From contig CASENB010000002.1 in the NCBI GenBank assembly GCA_949289305.1, forward strand, positions 62,001-126,000: DNA of 64,000 nt, in the 5' to 3' direction. Shown piece by piece: positions 51,908 to 60,715 of this stretch (its first letter is position 1; every line of letters begins with the position of its first letter). Made by a program: the position numbers and the translations under genes. This DNA comes from an uncultured Spirochaetales bacterium (GTDB lineage Bacteria > Spirochaetota > Spirochaetia > Sphaerochaetales > Sphaerochaetaceae). The notes beneath the pieces were generated by a model. That model had not been told where the DNA came from, made no database searches, and saw only the letters and a list, made by a program, of their open reading frames with translations.

Positions 51908-53125
51908 GTGAAAAGGATAGGCAATGGCAGGGCAAAGATAATTACGGGAATAAGAAGGTGCGGTAAAAGTTATCTTCTGTTTACCTTATTCCGGAATTAC
52001 CTTCTGTCCAATGGTGTTGATGAAGATCATATCATTGCTATTTCACTTGATGACGAGGAGAATGAACATCTCCTTGACAGGCATGCCCTTGGATTGGAAA
52101 TACGCTCAAAAATCAAGGATGAAGAAACCTATTGTGTATTCCTTGATGAAATCCAAAATGTTGAAGGCTTTGAGATGGTTATAAATAGGCTTCTCCATAA
52201 GCCGAATGTTGATGTCTACGTTACCGGCAGCAATTCAAGATTTCTTTCTTCGGACATCATCACAGAGTTCAGGGGAAGAGGAGATGAAGTGAGAGTAAGA
52301 CCTCTCTCTTTCAGCGAGATCAGGCCGCTTTACGATTCGGATGATGAGGCATGGGATGATTATTTCAACTATGGAGGGCTTCCTTCTATCTACGCAGAAG
52401 GAATGGATGATGAACAGAAGGTGTCCTTCCTTGAGTATGTTACTAGGACCATCTACATAAATGATATCATTGAACGCAATAAGCTGAAAGATGACAAAGG
52501 GATTAGCAATGTACTGGATCTCCTTTCATCTGCAATAGGAAGTCTGACAAATCCATTGAAGCTTGCCAACACATTCAAAAGCAAAGGGCAGCGTGGAATA
52601 ACAGACAAGACAATTTCAAATTATTTGAGATTCCTTGAGGAAGCCTACATGATTGAGCGTGTACAGCGCTATAACATCAAGGGAAAGGATTACATTGAAT
52701 CCCCATATAAATTTTATTTTTCGGATATCGGTGTCAGGAATTCCAGAATCGGCTTCAGACAGGTAGAGGAGACTCATATTATGGAGAACATCATCTACAA
52801 TGAGCTTAAGGCCAGAGGGTTTCTTGTGGATGTTAGAATAGTAGAACACAGGGATAAGTCGGATGACGGAAAATACAGAAACAGGCAGTATGAAGTCGAT
52901 TTTGTCGCAAACCTTGCCGGTAAGCGATACTACATACAATCCGCACTGACAATGCTTGATGATAGGAAGCTGGAGCAGGAACTCAGATCTCTTTCCCTGA
53001 TCAGGGATTCATTCAAGAAGATATTGATTACAAGAGACCGGATCAAGCCAAGACGCACAGAAGACGGAATCCTGATAATCAGCCTTTTTGATTTCCTGTT
53101 GAATACCGATGCGATCAATCAATAA
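51908..53125 (+). CDS. AAA ATPase with DUF4143 domain, possibly 5'-damaged
   Basis: 405 residues from the GTG at 51908. Walker A is TGIRRCGKSYLL (about residues 13-24) and Walker B YCVFLDEIQNVE. The DUF4143 part includes VDVYVTGSNSRFLSSDI, YFSDIGVRNSRIGF and EVDFVANLAGKRYYIQ. It is a different subfamily from the copy at 15800. Codon choice is richer in G and C than in neighbouring genes, and it lies in a decayed region, so transfer is likely. The family's N-terminal RDTYL region lies upstream without a usable start codon, so the gene may be a recent pseudogene or may use the internal GTG. Confidence 0.75.
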   Translation: MKRIGNGRAKIITGIRRCGKSYLLFTLFRNYLLSNGVDEDHIIAISLDDEENEHLLDRHALGLEIRSKIKDEETYCVFLDEIQNVEGFEMVINRLLHKPNVDVYVTGSNSRFLSSDIITEFRGRGDEVRVRPLSFSEIRPLYDSDDEAWDDYFNYGGLPSIYAEGMDDEQKVSFLEYVTRTIYINDIIERNKLKDDKGISNVLDLLSSAIGSLTNPLKLANTFKSKGQRGITDKTISNYLRFLEEAYMIERVQRYNIKGKDYIESPYKFYFSDIGVRNSRIGFRQVEETHIMENIIYNELKARGFLVDVRIVEHRDKSDDGKYRNRQYEVDFVANLAGKRYYIQSALTMLDDRKLEQELRSLSLIRDSFKKILITRDRIKPRRTEDGILIISLFDFLLNTDAINQ

Positions 53126-53157
53126 GCTGTCAGCAACAAAAGCAAAGATTGCCTTTG

Positions 53158-53795
53158 CTAAGGTAGCGTCCAGATTGTCCACATCCCATTGCTGTTCCAT
53201 AATGCATCATCATCCAAGAGAATCTCTTCAATAGAAAATAATGTGACTTTGCCTGCCAGCGTCACTCTTCTGTCTCCCATGCGGCAGTATAGTGCCCTTC
53301 CGCGCTTTGAGGCATAAAATGCCACAAATTTTTTTCCATGTTGAGTTGTTCAGCAATGAAAGATATGACAATGGCAAAAGCCGCAAACTGGATCTTCTAA
53401 AACACCGCATTTTTTTGCAAAAGACGGGGAAACACAGCCTGTATCTTTTCCTCGTACAGTAATGCAGAGCAACAAGCCATCTAGTTCTTTTACCTTTTCT
53501 TGAGCAGGCGATGCGCTCAAAACGGTATCGACATCACCGAAAAGCACAAAGCAGATTGCGTGCCATGTAAGCATCTTCTGGCTTTACTCCGATTGCCTTC
53601 TTTGTCATTTGCGCTGTTACCGATACAAGACGTAGCGCATAAGAAGGAAAATCCATTAAAAAATATCATCCATCTTCTTTGCAATCAGTTTTCCGCTTTT
53701 TGTATTGAAACTGACATCATCAGATTTTATGGCATCAATGCATTCAGGATACAGATGGCAGTAGGACTCTCCCTAATTTATGAGTTATAAAAAAA
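53158..53795 (-). pseudogene. PhzF-family isomerase pseudogene with several frameshifts
   Basis: The minus strand encodes consecutive PhzF segments in changing frames: DDVSFNTKSGKLIAKKMDD, then MDFPSYALRLVSVTAQMTKK, then GDVDTVLSASPAQEKVKELD and GKDTGCVSPSFAKKCGVLED (PVCGFCHCHIF follows), then IAEQLN, then FVAFYASKRGRALYCRMGDR and VTLAGKVTLFSIEEI. Order and content match the latter two-thirds of PhzF proteins. Breaks occur at an A/T run (53658-53663), near 53545, near 53385 and at a seven-T run (53329-53335). The N-terminal third is missing. No function is expected. Confidence 0.8.
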
Positions 53796-53820
53796 GGTAC
53801 ATTTTAGGTACAAGTCATTA

Positions 53821-53848
53821 AAAAAGCACCTTCTCAATAAGGTGCTCA
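53821..53848 (-). terminator. Terminator downstream of tRNA-Leu
   Basis: On the minus strand AGCACCTT (53846-53839) pairs with AAGGTGCT (53832-53825), followed by TTTTTTAATG. Confidence 0.85.
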
Positions 53849-53867
53849 ACTATAAGGCTTCATATAA

Positions 53868-53950
53868 TGCCCAGAACGAGACTCGAACTCGTACGGCCAA
53901 AAGGCCAAAGGATTTTAAGTCCTTTGTGTCTACCATTCCACCACCTGGGC
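53868..53950 (-). tRNA. tRNA-Leu(TAA)
   Basis: 83 bases, a class II tRNA with a variable arm (GGCCTTTTGGCC). The acceptor GCCCAGG pairs with TCTGGGC, the anticodon stem AAGGA/TCCTT encloses CTTAAAA (anticodon TAA), and the T loop is TTCGAGT. Discriminator A; CCA is not encoded. It borders the decayed region, a common integration setting, though no attachment repeat is obvious. Confidence 0.97.
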
Positions 53951-54103
53951 GATAAACCTTGAATATGATAGTAAGATTTCAAAAAAAAAGAAAGTAGAAT
54001 TTTTGTTTTTTCTTATATTTTCACTAAATTATTGAATTAAAAGAAAAATATAAAAGGGGCATGCATCTACCTTTACATGCCCCAAGAAATATAAAACTGA
54101 AAA

Positions 54104-54240
54104 TCAAAGTCCTATTTTATTCGCAATTTCTTTGACTTGTTCAGCTGTTGTCATAGTCCATCTTGCAATCTGCTCAACACTACATTCGCCAGACCTTAAC
54201 ATGCGTTCTATGGATATAGAGTACTTTAAGAAAGTAGTAA
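54104..54240 (-). pseudogene. Truncated C-terminal copy of the neighbouring Rpn-family nuclease
   Basis: The minus strand encodes IERMLRSGECSVEQIARW followed by TMTTAEQVKEIANKIGL and a stop. The intact gene just upstream ends IERMLRSGEFSENQIAYV, SNSSVEKVREVATKLGL. So this is a diverged duplicate of its last 35 or so residues, with no start, catalytic domain or upstream frame. Confidence 0.75.
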
Positions 54241-54288
54241 ACCATGCAGTCTCATTACAGCATGGCCTACAAATCATAACTTCTTATA

Positions 54289-55227
54289 TTACAAGCCAAG
54301 CTTTGTAGCAACTTCCCTTACTTTCTCTACTGAACTGTTGCTAACATAAGCAATCTGATTTTCAGAGAATTCACCAGACCTGAGCATACGCTCTATAGTA
54401 GCTGTATTCGCCTCAGAAATTCCTTTTGAAACACCTTTTTTAAATCCATCTTTCTGCATCAATGCCGCATAATCTACTGCCGTTCTCATATTCTCCTCCC
54501 TATTTTCTCCTTTAACCTTCTCCATGCTGTCTCTTATGGCACCCTCATTCATTTCTGTTACTTCTTTCGTATTGAAGTCGTGCGCAGCCCTTCCGTATTC
54601 GTCGTCTCCCCTGTATGTCAGGTTTACGAACACCAATGACTCTCCATAGCCCGACAGTTCCTTCCTTGTCTCCGTATCGCACATTCTGAAAGTATAGAAA
54701 GGTTTATCCTCTTTCATAATATCACGATTAAGAAGATAAATGACAATTACATCGGGCAAGTCTTCATATTTTCCTCCGTCCTTCAGGCTTGCAGTAGTGA
54801 GCCTACTCAAATAAAACCTCGCCCTATTCTTGCTTCTTCTTATGCTTTCCCTCGTGTATTGGGCCTCCGCCTCTGCTATTACGTTATCTTCTTCAGAAGA
54901 CATCAATAGGTCGTACCTTACGTCCTTCTCCCTTCCTCTTCCGAATGATGGGAATTCTGTCCTCACCTTTGAAAAATCCAAATTCCTGTATTCTTTCGGC
55001 AGGTAATAAGAGCAGAGCATCCTCCTAAAGCCCTCGCTGCTCTCTGCCATGTAGCGCAGCGAGTTCCTGTTTAATGGAACCTCATTCTCGATTCCCTTTA
55101 AAAAGGCTTCTGCCCTTTTAACCGTCACATCTCCATCTACTATTCCATCATTATCAAGATAGATTACATCCTCTTGATACTCAGTAATAATGAAGACCCT
55201 AGTCTTTTCATAAAGTTTATTCTCCAT
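54289..55227 (-). CDS. Rpn/PD-(D/E)XK nuclease family transposase
   Basis: 312 residues. The central region has the PD-(D/E)XK pattern (RYDLLMSSEEDNVIAEAEAQ, with E-x-Q), followed by YTRESIRRSKNRARFYLSRL and LPDVIVIYLLNRDI, as in the Rpn recombination-promoting nucleases, long labelled PDDEXK family transposases. The C-terminus repeats a MLRSGE(F)S helix motif. Rpn proteins promote RecA-independent recombination and are often multi-copy. It lies beside a truncated copy of its own end and a tRNA gene. Confidence 0.85.
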   Translation of the reverse strand: MENKLYEKTRVFIITEYQEDVIYLDNDGIVDGDVTVKRAEAFLKGIENEVPLNRNSLRYMAESSEGFRRMLCSYYLPKEYRNLDFSKVRTEFPSFGRGREKDVRYDLLMSSEEDNVIAEAEAQYTRESIRRSKNRARFYLSRLTTASLKDGGKYEDLPDVIVIYLLNRDIMKEDKPFYTFRMCDTETRKELSGYGESLVFVNLTYRGDDEYGRAAHDFNTKEVTEMNEGAIRDSMEKVKGENREENMRTAVDYAALMQKDGFKKGVSKGISEANTATIERMLRSGEFSENQIAYVSNSSVEKVREVATKLGL

Positions 55228-55365
55228 ATTATTTCTAATGCGAAAAAGATGATTCTTGTTTACTTTTTGGAAAAAACTGACATTTGACAGAAAAGATGAA
55301 TTTAACCATTATCAGAAACAGATGAGGAGAGAACATGGTTAATAATTTTACAAGGGAAGGCGTAT

Positions 55366-57096
55366 ATGCAGGCGTTTAAATCACTTTTTAAATATTTTGG
55401 ATCATATAAAAAGGATTTAATTATTGCATGCATTCTTTTAGTCGTAGAATGCTTTTTCGAGCTTATAATACCAAGCCTTATTGCAGATCTCATAGATCTT
55501 GGTGTTGCTAAGAACGATGTGCCTTTCATGCTTCAAAAAGGGGCTGAAATGGCGCTTTGTGCCGTCTTAGCTCTTTTTACAGGACTATTATATGCCCGTT
55601 TTGCAGCCCGTGCCGCATTTGGATGGGGTGCAAATATTAGAAAGGCAGAATATGAAAAACTGCAGGAGTTTTCTTTTTCAAATATCGATAAGTTTGAAAC
55701 ATCCTCATTAGTAACAAGGATGACAAGCGATGTAAGCGTAATACAGAATGCCGTAAATGGCGGACTCAGACCTTTAATGCGCTCTCCATTGATGTTTTCC
55801 CTCGGAATAATTTTCTCTTTTTCACTTAATACAGAACTTGCAATAATCTTCATAATACTTGCACCGCTTCTAGGAGTAATACTCTTTTCAATCGTCAGAA
55901 AAGTTGCCCCCATGTATTCATCTCTTCAGAAAACCGTCGATGAATTGAACTCAAGAGTCGAGGAGAACGTAAGAGCAATAAGGACTGTCAAGGCTTTTAT
56001 AAGAGAAGAATATGAGGAAGAGAAGTTTGATGGAGTAAATGAAAGTCTAAAAGAAAAAGGAACATACACTAATAAGACTGCTTCATTAAACCAGCCTATA
56101 TTCCAAAGCATTATGTATTTGTGCATAGTCCTATTAATGTTAATAGGAGGATTCATGATATTAAACGGAGAGATGCAGGTCGGAGTCCTTACAGGTTTTT
56201 TAAGCTATGTAATGCAGGTGCTTAACTCCATGATGATGCTCTCAAACGTATTTTTACTATTAACGAGATCTCTTGCTTCATGTAAAAGAATTAATGACGT
56301 GCTTAAAGAAGAGAGCAATCTGAAAGAAGTTGAAAATCCAGTAACAGAAGTAAAGAATGCGGATATCGAATTTAAAAACGTAAGCTTCAAATACTCTGAA
56401 AACGCAAAAGAATATACTCTGTCTAACATTAATCTGACTATTAAAGAAGGAGAAACTATAGGAATTCTCGGGTCAACAGGAAGCGGAAAGACAACTCTTG
56501 TGCAACTTATAGAAAGACTTTATGACGTAAGCGATGGAGAAGTTTTATTCGGCGGCATAAACGTTAAATCATATAGTTTAAAAACACTGAGAGATCAAAT
56601 TGCGATAGTCCTTCAAAAGAATCTCCTGTTCTCAGGAACTATCAGGGAGAATTTAAGATGGGGCAAAAAAGATGCAAGCGATGATGAGATCTGGATGGCA
56701 CTTGAGAAAGCAGGGGCAAAAGATTTTGTTCAAAGTTTTCCGAAGCAACTTGATACGGAGCTTGGGCAAGGAGGAGTCAACGTCTCGGGAGGACAGAAAC
56801 AAAGACTCTGCATTGCAAGAGCCCTGTTAAAGAACCCTAAAGTCCTGATATTCGATGACTCTACAAGCGCAGTAGATACCGATACGGAAAAGAGGATCAG
56901 GACAGAATTAAAAAAACTTAATGGAATTACGAAAATTTATATTGCACAGCGTATTTCAACTGTAATTTCTGCAGACAAGATTATTGTAATAGACGATGGA
57001 AAGATAATATCGGAAGGTTCGCACGAAGATCTTATAGAATCCTCAGAAATATATAAGGAAATCTACACAAGCCAGTTAAAAGGAGGGGCGCTATAA
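55366..57096 (+). CDS. ABC exporter subunit with degenerate catalytic site
   Basis: 576 residues: six membrane spans then one ATP-binding domain. Walker A GSTGSGKTT, signature VSGGQKQRLCIAR, Walker B VLIFDDSTSAVD. The residue after the Walker B Asp is Asp, not the catalytic Glu, as in the non-canonical half of heterodimeric exporters such as BmrC/LmrC-type pairs. It is translationally coupled to the next gene (TAATG), so the two should form one exporter for drugs or lipids. Confidence 0.9.
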   Translation: MQAFKSLFKYFGSYKKDLIIACILLVVECFFELIIPSLIADLIDLGVAKNDVPFMLQKGAEMALCAVLALFTGLLYARFAARAAFGWGANIRKAEYEKLQEFSFSNIDKFETSSLVTRMTSDVSVIQNAVNGGLRPLMRSPLMFSLGIIFSFSLNTELAIIFIILAPLLGVILFSIVRKVAPMYSSLQKTVDELNSRVEENVRAIRTVKAFIREEYEEEKFDGVNESLKEKGTYTNKTASLNQPIFQSIMYLCIVLLMLIGGFMILNGEMQVGVLTGFLSYVMQVLNSMMMLSNVFLLLTRSLASCKRINDVLKEESNLKEVENPVTEVKNADIEFKNVSFKYSENAKEYTLSNINLTIKEGETIGILGSTGSGKTTLVQLIERLYDVSDGEVLFGGINVKSYSLKTLRDQIAIVLQKNLLFSGTIRENLRWGKKDASDDEIWMALEKAGAKDFVQSFPKQLDTELGQGGVNVSGGQKQRLCIARALLKNPKVLIFDDSTSAVDTDTEKRIRTELKKLNGITKIYIAQRISTVISADKIIVIDDGKIISEGSHEDLIESSEIYKEIYTSQLKGGAL

Positions 57097-58901
57097 TGGC
57101 AAAAGCGATGAGTGATAAAAAGCCAAAGAACATGGCATATACGACAAAAAGGCTTCTCTCCTATATGGGACGGCATAAGTTCTCCCTACTGTCTGTCGGA
57201 GTTCTTGTTGCGATAAACGTAATATCGAACATTCTTGGCACTTACATGGTGCGCCCTGTAGTAAATACGTTAGCAGAAGGCTCTCTTGAAGGACTTATCA
57301 ACGGCGTAATAACAACTGCGATAATTTATTTAATAGGCGTAATCGCATCACTTCTATATACGCGAATCATGTCGAAAGCGGCACAGGACGTCGTATATGA
57401 TATAAGAAAAGACCTGTTTTGCCATATGCAAACACTTCCGCTAAGTTTTTTCGACAAAAGACAAAGCGGAGACATCATGAGCTATTACACGAACGATGTC
57501 GATACGATATCCGATGCACTAAACAACAGCTTTGCTGCCGTCATAAGAAACGGAATACAGATAGTAGGAACACTTTTAATGCTTCTGCTACTAAACTGGA
57601 GACTCTCTCTTATCGTATTTCTTTCATACTTCCTCATGTTCGCATATGTGAAAAGATCTGCACAAAAAAGCAAGAAATACTATTCTGCCATGCAAAAAAG
57701 CATTGCATCGCTTGATGGATATATCCAAGAAATGACCGCAGGAGCAAAAGTCGTAAAGGTATTCAATCATGAAAAAGAGAATCTTGAAGGCTTTGATTTA
57801 AGAAATATGCAGCTTCAAAAAGAGGGAACTGAGGCTCAGAGCTATGCCGCAACTATGATTCCTGCAGTCGTCAGCATATCTTTTCTTACTTATGCAGTCG
57901 TTGCCATTGTCGGTGGCTTCATGGTCATCAACGGCATAAGCGACATAGGTTCTCTTGCATCATATCTAGTATTCGTACGTCAGTCCGCAGCACCAATAAA
58001 CCAGTTCACGCAGCAAAGCAACTTCCTTATCTCTTCGCTTGCAGGAGCAGAAAGACTTTTCGAGCTCATAGATAAGAAAAAGGAAGTAGATAAAGGGAAA
58101 GTAAAACTTGTAAAACTGGATGATAAAAAGTGGGCATGGAAAAAAGAAAGCGGAGAGCTCATTGAACTAAAAGGGGACGTAAGATTTAACAACGTCAGTT
58201 TCTCCTACGAAAAAGACCACCCTGTATTAAAAGATCTAAGCCTATATGCAAAGCCTGGACAGAAGATCGCATTCGTAGGATCTACAGGAGCTGGGAAAAC
58301 AACCATCACAAACTTAATAAACCGCTTCTATGATGTCGACGAGGGCGAGATACTTTACGACGGAATAAATGTAAAGGATATATCTAAAAAAGATTTAAGG
58401 CATTCGCTTGCAATGGTTCTTCAGGATACTCACCTCTTTAGCGCAAGCATTATGGAGAACATAAGATATGGAAATCTTGATGCAACCGATGAAGAAGTAA
58501 CAAAGGCGGCAAAAATTGCAAATGCAGACTCCTTCATACGCCGTCTTCCAAACGGATATGATACCCAGATAGTCTCAGATGGAGCAAATCTATCTAGCGG
58601 GCAGAGACAGCTGCTCGCAATTGCAAGGGCGGCCGTTGCAGATCCTCCTGTGTTAATTCTTGATGAAGCTACAAGCAATATCGATACAAGAACAGAAGAT
58701 CTTATCGAGAAAGGAATGGATTCATTGATGGAGAACAGAACGGTTTTCGTAATCGCACACCGCCTTTCAACTGTAAGGAACGCAAATGCAATAATGGTTC
58801 TTGAAAATGGAAAGATCGTCGAAAGAGGCAACCACGATGATCTAATAAAGCAAAAAGGACGCTATTATAAGCTGTATAATGGAATGTTCACTTTAAGCTA
58901 A
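57096..58901 (+). CDS. ABC exporter subunit with canonical catalytic site
   Basis: 601 residues, the partner of the preceding subunit. Six membrane spans, then Walker A GSTGAGKTT, signature LSSGQRQLLAIARA and Walker B VLILDEATSNID with the catalytic Glu; the H-loop is VIAHRLSTV. A charged insertion (KKEVDKGKVKLVKLDDKK) separates the membrane and ATPase parts. The signature reads LSSGQ instead of LSGGQ, a mild deviation that is common in such pairs. The stop is nine bases before the LUD gene, so all three may be one transcript. Confidence 0.92.
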   Translation: MAKAMSDKKPKNMAYTTKRLLSYMGRHKFSLLSVGVLVAINVISNILGTYMVRPVVNTLAEGSLEGLINGVITTAIIYLIGVIASLLYTRIMSKAAQDVVYDIRKDLFCHMQTLPLSFFDKRQSGDIMSYYTNDVDTISDALNNSFAAVIRNGIQIVGTLLMLLLLNWRLSLIVFLSYFLMFAYVKRSAQKSKKYYSAMQKSIASLDGYIQEMTAGAKVVKVFNHEKENLEGFDLRNMQLQKEGTEAQSYAATMIPAVVSISFLTYAVVAIVGGFMVINGISDIGSLASYLVFVRQSAAPINQFTQQSNFLISSLAGAERLFELIDKKKEVDKGKVKLVKLDDKKWAWKKESGELIELKGDVRFNNVSFSYEKDHPVLKDLSLYAKPGQKIAFVGSTGAGKTTITNLINRFYDVDEGEILYDGINVKDISKKDLRHSLAMVLQDTHLFSASIMENIRYGNLDATDEEVTKAAKIANADSFIRRLPNGYDTQIVSDGANLSSGQRQLLAIARAAVADPPVLILDEATSNIDTRTEDLIEKGMDSLMENRTVFVIAHRLSTVRNANAIMVLENGKIVERGNHDDLIKQKGRYYKLYNGMFTLS

Positions 58902-58910
58902 GGAGGAATT

Positions 58911-59522
58911 ATGAGAAAAGACTTCAGCAATGTAAAAAAGAATCTAGAGAATCTTGGCTACTCTGTAAAAGAGTTTAATAGCTCAAACGACGCCCTGCTC
59001 TATCTAAATGCTGCAATAGATAATAAGAGCGTTGGATTCGGAGGCTCCGAAACTGTAATGCAAATGGGGCTTTTCGATGCGCTTGACAAACACAATACGA
59101 CATACAGCCACAATCGGCTTAAAGACGGCGTTAGCCAGGACGAGACGAGAAGGCTCGCAGCCAATGCAGATATCTACATCTGTTCTGTAAACGGACTTTC
59201 AGAGAATGGAGAGATAATCAACATAGACGGCAGAGGAAACAGAGTATCAAGCGCAATATACGGACATGAAAAAATCTATTTCGTAATCGGCGAAAATAAA
59301 CTAGAAAAGGATTTCGATAAAGCGCTTTATCGAGCACGAAACATTGCAGCGCCTAAAAACGCAAGACGCGTGAAAGCCAATACCCCATGCGCCGTAAAAA
59401 TGGACAAATGCTATAATTGCAGCAGCCCCGATAGAATTTGCAGAGCACTCTCCGTCCTATGGGAAAAACCGACAGGAGCAAATATTGAAATCATCCTAAT
59501 ACATGAAGATTTAGGCTATTAA
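58911..59522 (+). CDS. LUD domain protein (lactate-utilisation family)
   Basis: 203 residues of the LUD/DUF162 fold. Markers: SVGFGGSETVMQMGLFDAL, DIYICSVNGLSENGEIINID and GRGNRVSSAIYGHEKIYFV, with a C-terminal CAVKMDKCYNCSSPDRICRA cysteine cluster. LUD proteins occur in LutB/LutC lactate oxidation, but stand-alone forms are widespread and unassigned. No lutA or lutB partner lies nearby. An AAGGAGG site precedes the ATG. Confidence 0.88.
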   Translation: MRKDFSNVKKNLENLGYSVKEFNSSNDALLYLNAAIDNKSVGFGGSETVMQMGLFDALDKHNTTYSHNRLKDGVSQDETRRLAANADIYICSVNGLSENGEIINIDGRGNRVSSAIYGHEKIYFVIGENKLEKDFDKALYRARNIAAPKNARRVKANTPCAVKMDKCYNCSSPDRICRALSVLWEKPTGANIEIILIHEDLGY

Positions 59523-59533
59523 CAATATGAAAT

Positions 59534-59569
59534 ATGCAATTTTTGCATGAATATGCAATATTTTTGCAT
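59534..59569. repeat. Tandem pair of ATGCAA...TTGCAT palindromes
   Basis: ATGCAATTTTTGCAT (59534-59548) and ATGCAATATTTTTGCAT (59553-59569) lie side by side, 19 bases apart at their left ends. They sit between the LUD stop codon and the likely promoter of the TAXI binding-protein gene. This looks like a double operator for a dimeric regulator; the regulator is unknown. Confidence 0.55.
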
Positions 59570-59586
59570 AAACATTTCTTTAAGCA

Positions 59587-59615
59587 TTGACACTGAGCCT
59601 TTTTTCCTTGATAGT
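59587..59615 (+). promoter_or_regulatory. Possible promoter of the TAXI-TRAP genes
   Basis: Perfect -35 TTGACA (59587-59592), a 17-base spacer and a 4-of-6 -10 (GATAGT, 59610-59615). It stands directly after the paired palindromes and about 60 bases before the start codon. Confidence 0.45.
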
Positions 59616-59673
59616 TTTATCATAGGATTTTTATAGAGTAATCCTTTTACATGCTTTATCTTGGGAGGTACAT

Positions 59674-60645
59674 ATGAAAAAAACATTTGTTGCATTAGCT
59701 CTAATTGTGCTTTTATGCCTAACTCCTGTTTTTGCTCAGGGAGGAAGCGATGCAGGAACATCTGGAACCCTTAGATTCGGAACTGGAGGCGACCAGGGAA
59801 CATATTACGGGTTCGGCAACGTGCTCGCACAGAGGATTTCAAGTGAAACAGACACATCGGTCGTTGCAGTAGTAAGCGCAGGAAGCCAGGACAATATTGA
59901 AATGATGGACATGAACAGCTATCAGCTTGGCTTTGTACAGACCGACGTTATGAGCTACGCATACAACGGAACCAACTTATTTGCAGAAACAGGTGCGATT
60001 TCAGACTTTTCAACAGTTGCAGCACTCTATATGGAGCAGGTTCAGATAGTAACGCTCGATCCTAATATCAAGACCGTTGCAGATTTAAGAGGAAAGAGGG
60101 TTTCAATCGGATCATCAGGATCTGGCGTTTACTATAACGCATTAGACATCCTTGGAGCATATGATATCACAGAAAACGATATCAAAGCGACTTATCAGAG
60201 TTTTGGAGACAGCGTAGATGCGCTTCAGGATGGAAAGATCGATGCGGCATTCGTAGTTGCAGGAGCACCGACGGTTGCTGTTTCCACGCTAGCAACAACA
60301 CATAAGGTACGCTTAGTATCTATTGACGATGATCATATTAATCGCTTACTCTCTGAAAGCCCATATTACAGCCCATATACAATCAGCAAGGACGTTTACG
60401 GAACTGACGAAGATTGCCAGACTGTAGCTGTTGGCGCTGTAATAATTGCTAGGGACGACGTATCCGAAGATGCTGTATATGACGTCGTTTCCACAATCTT
60501 CAATGATAAGGAAGCAATTGCACAGAGCCATGATAAGGGAAGAGAACTTGACCTTGGCTTTGCAACATCCATTACGACCGTTCCATATCATGCAGGAGCT
60601 GCAAAATATTTTGAAGAACAGGGAATAACCGTTCCAACAAAATAA
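59674..60645 (+). CDS. TAXI-family TRAP transporter substrate-binding protein
   Basis: 323 residues with a cleavable signal peptide (ALALIVLLCLTPVFAQG). TLRFGTGGDQGTYYGFGNVL, the start of the mature domain, and KRVSIGSSGSGVYYNALDIL are hallmarks of the TAXI binding proteins that serve fused TRAP permeases; glutamate and other carboxylates are known substrates. It is the first gene of a two-gene transport unit and has a GGGAGG site before the ATG. Confidence 0.93.
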   Translation: MKKTFVALALIVLLCLTPVFAQGGSDAGTSGTLRFGTGGDQGTYYGFGNVLAQRISSETDTSVVAVVSAGSQDNIEMMDMNSYQLGFVQTDVMSYAYNGTNLFAETGAISDFSTVAALYMEQVQIVTLDPNIKTVADLRGKRVSIGSSGSGVYYNALDILGAYDITENDIKATYQSFGDSVDALQDGKIDAAFVVAGAPTVAVSTLATTHKVRLVSIDDDHINRLLSESPYYSPYTISKDVYGTDEDCQTVAVGAVIIARDDVSEDAVYDVVSTIFNDKEAIAQSHDKGRELDLGFATSITTVPYHAGAAKYFEEQGITVPTK

Positions 60646-60663
60646 AGCGGCTTTAGAGAGAAA

Positions 60664-60690
60664 AGGGGCTGTTTTTCAACAGCCCTTTTA
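60664..60690 (+). terminator. Terminator inside the TRAP operon
   Basis: Perfect eight-base stem GGGCTGTT (60666-60673) / AACAGCCC (60678-60685), four-base loop, then TTTTATTT. It lies between the binding-protein and permease genes, so partial read-through would give more binding protein than permease. Confidence 0.8.
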
Positions 60691-60715
60691 TTTACATTTT
60701 TAGGAGACATCTATA

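Noticed and set aside
53868..55227. An integrated element bounded by tRNA-Leu attachment repeats
   Set aside because: No integrase gene and no direct repeat of the tRNA 3' end could be found in the window.
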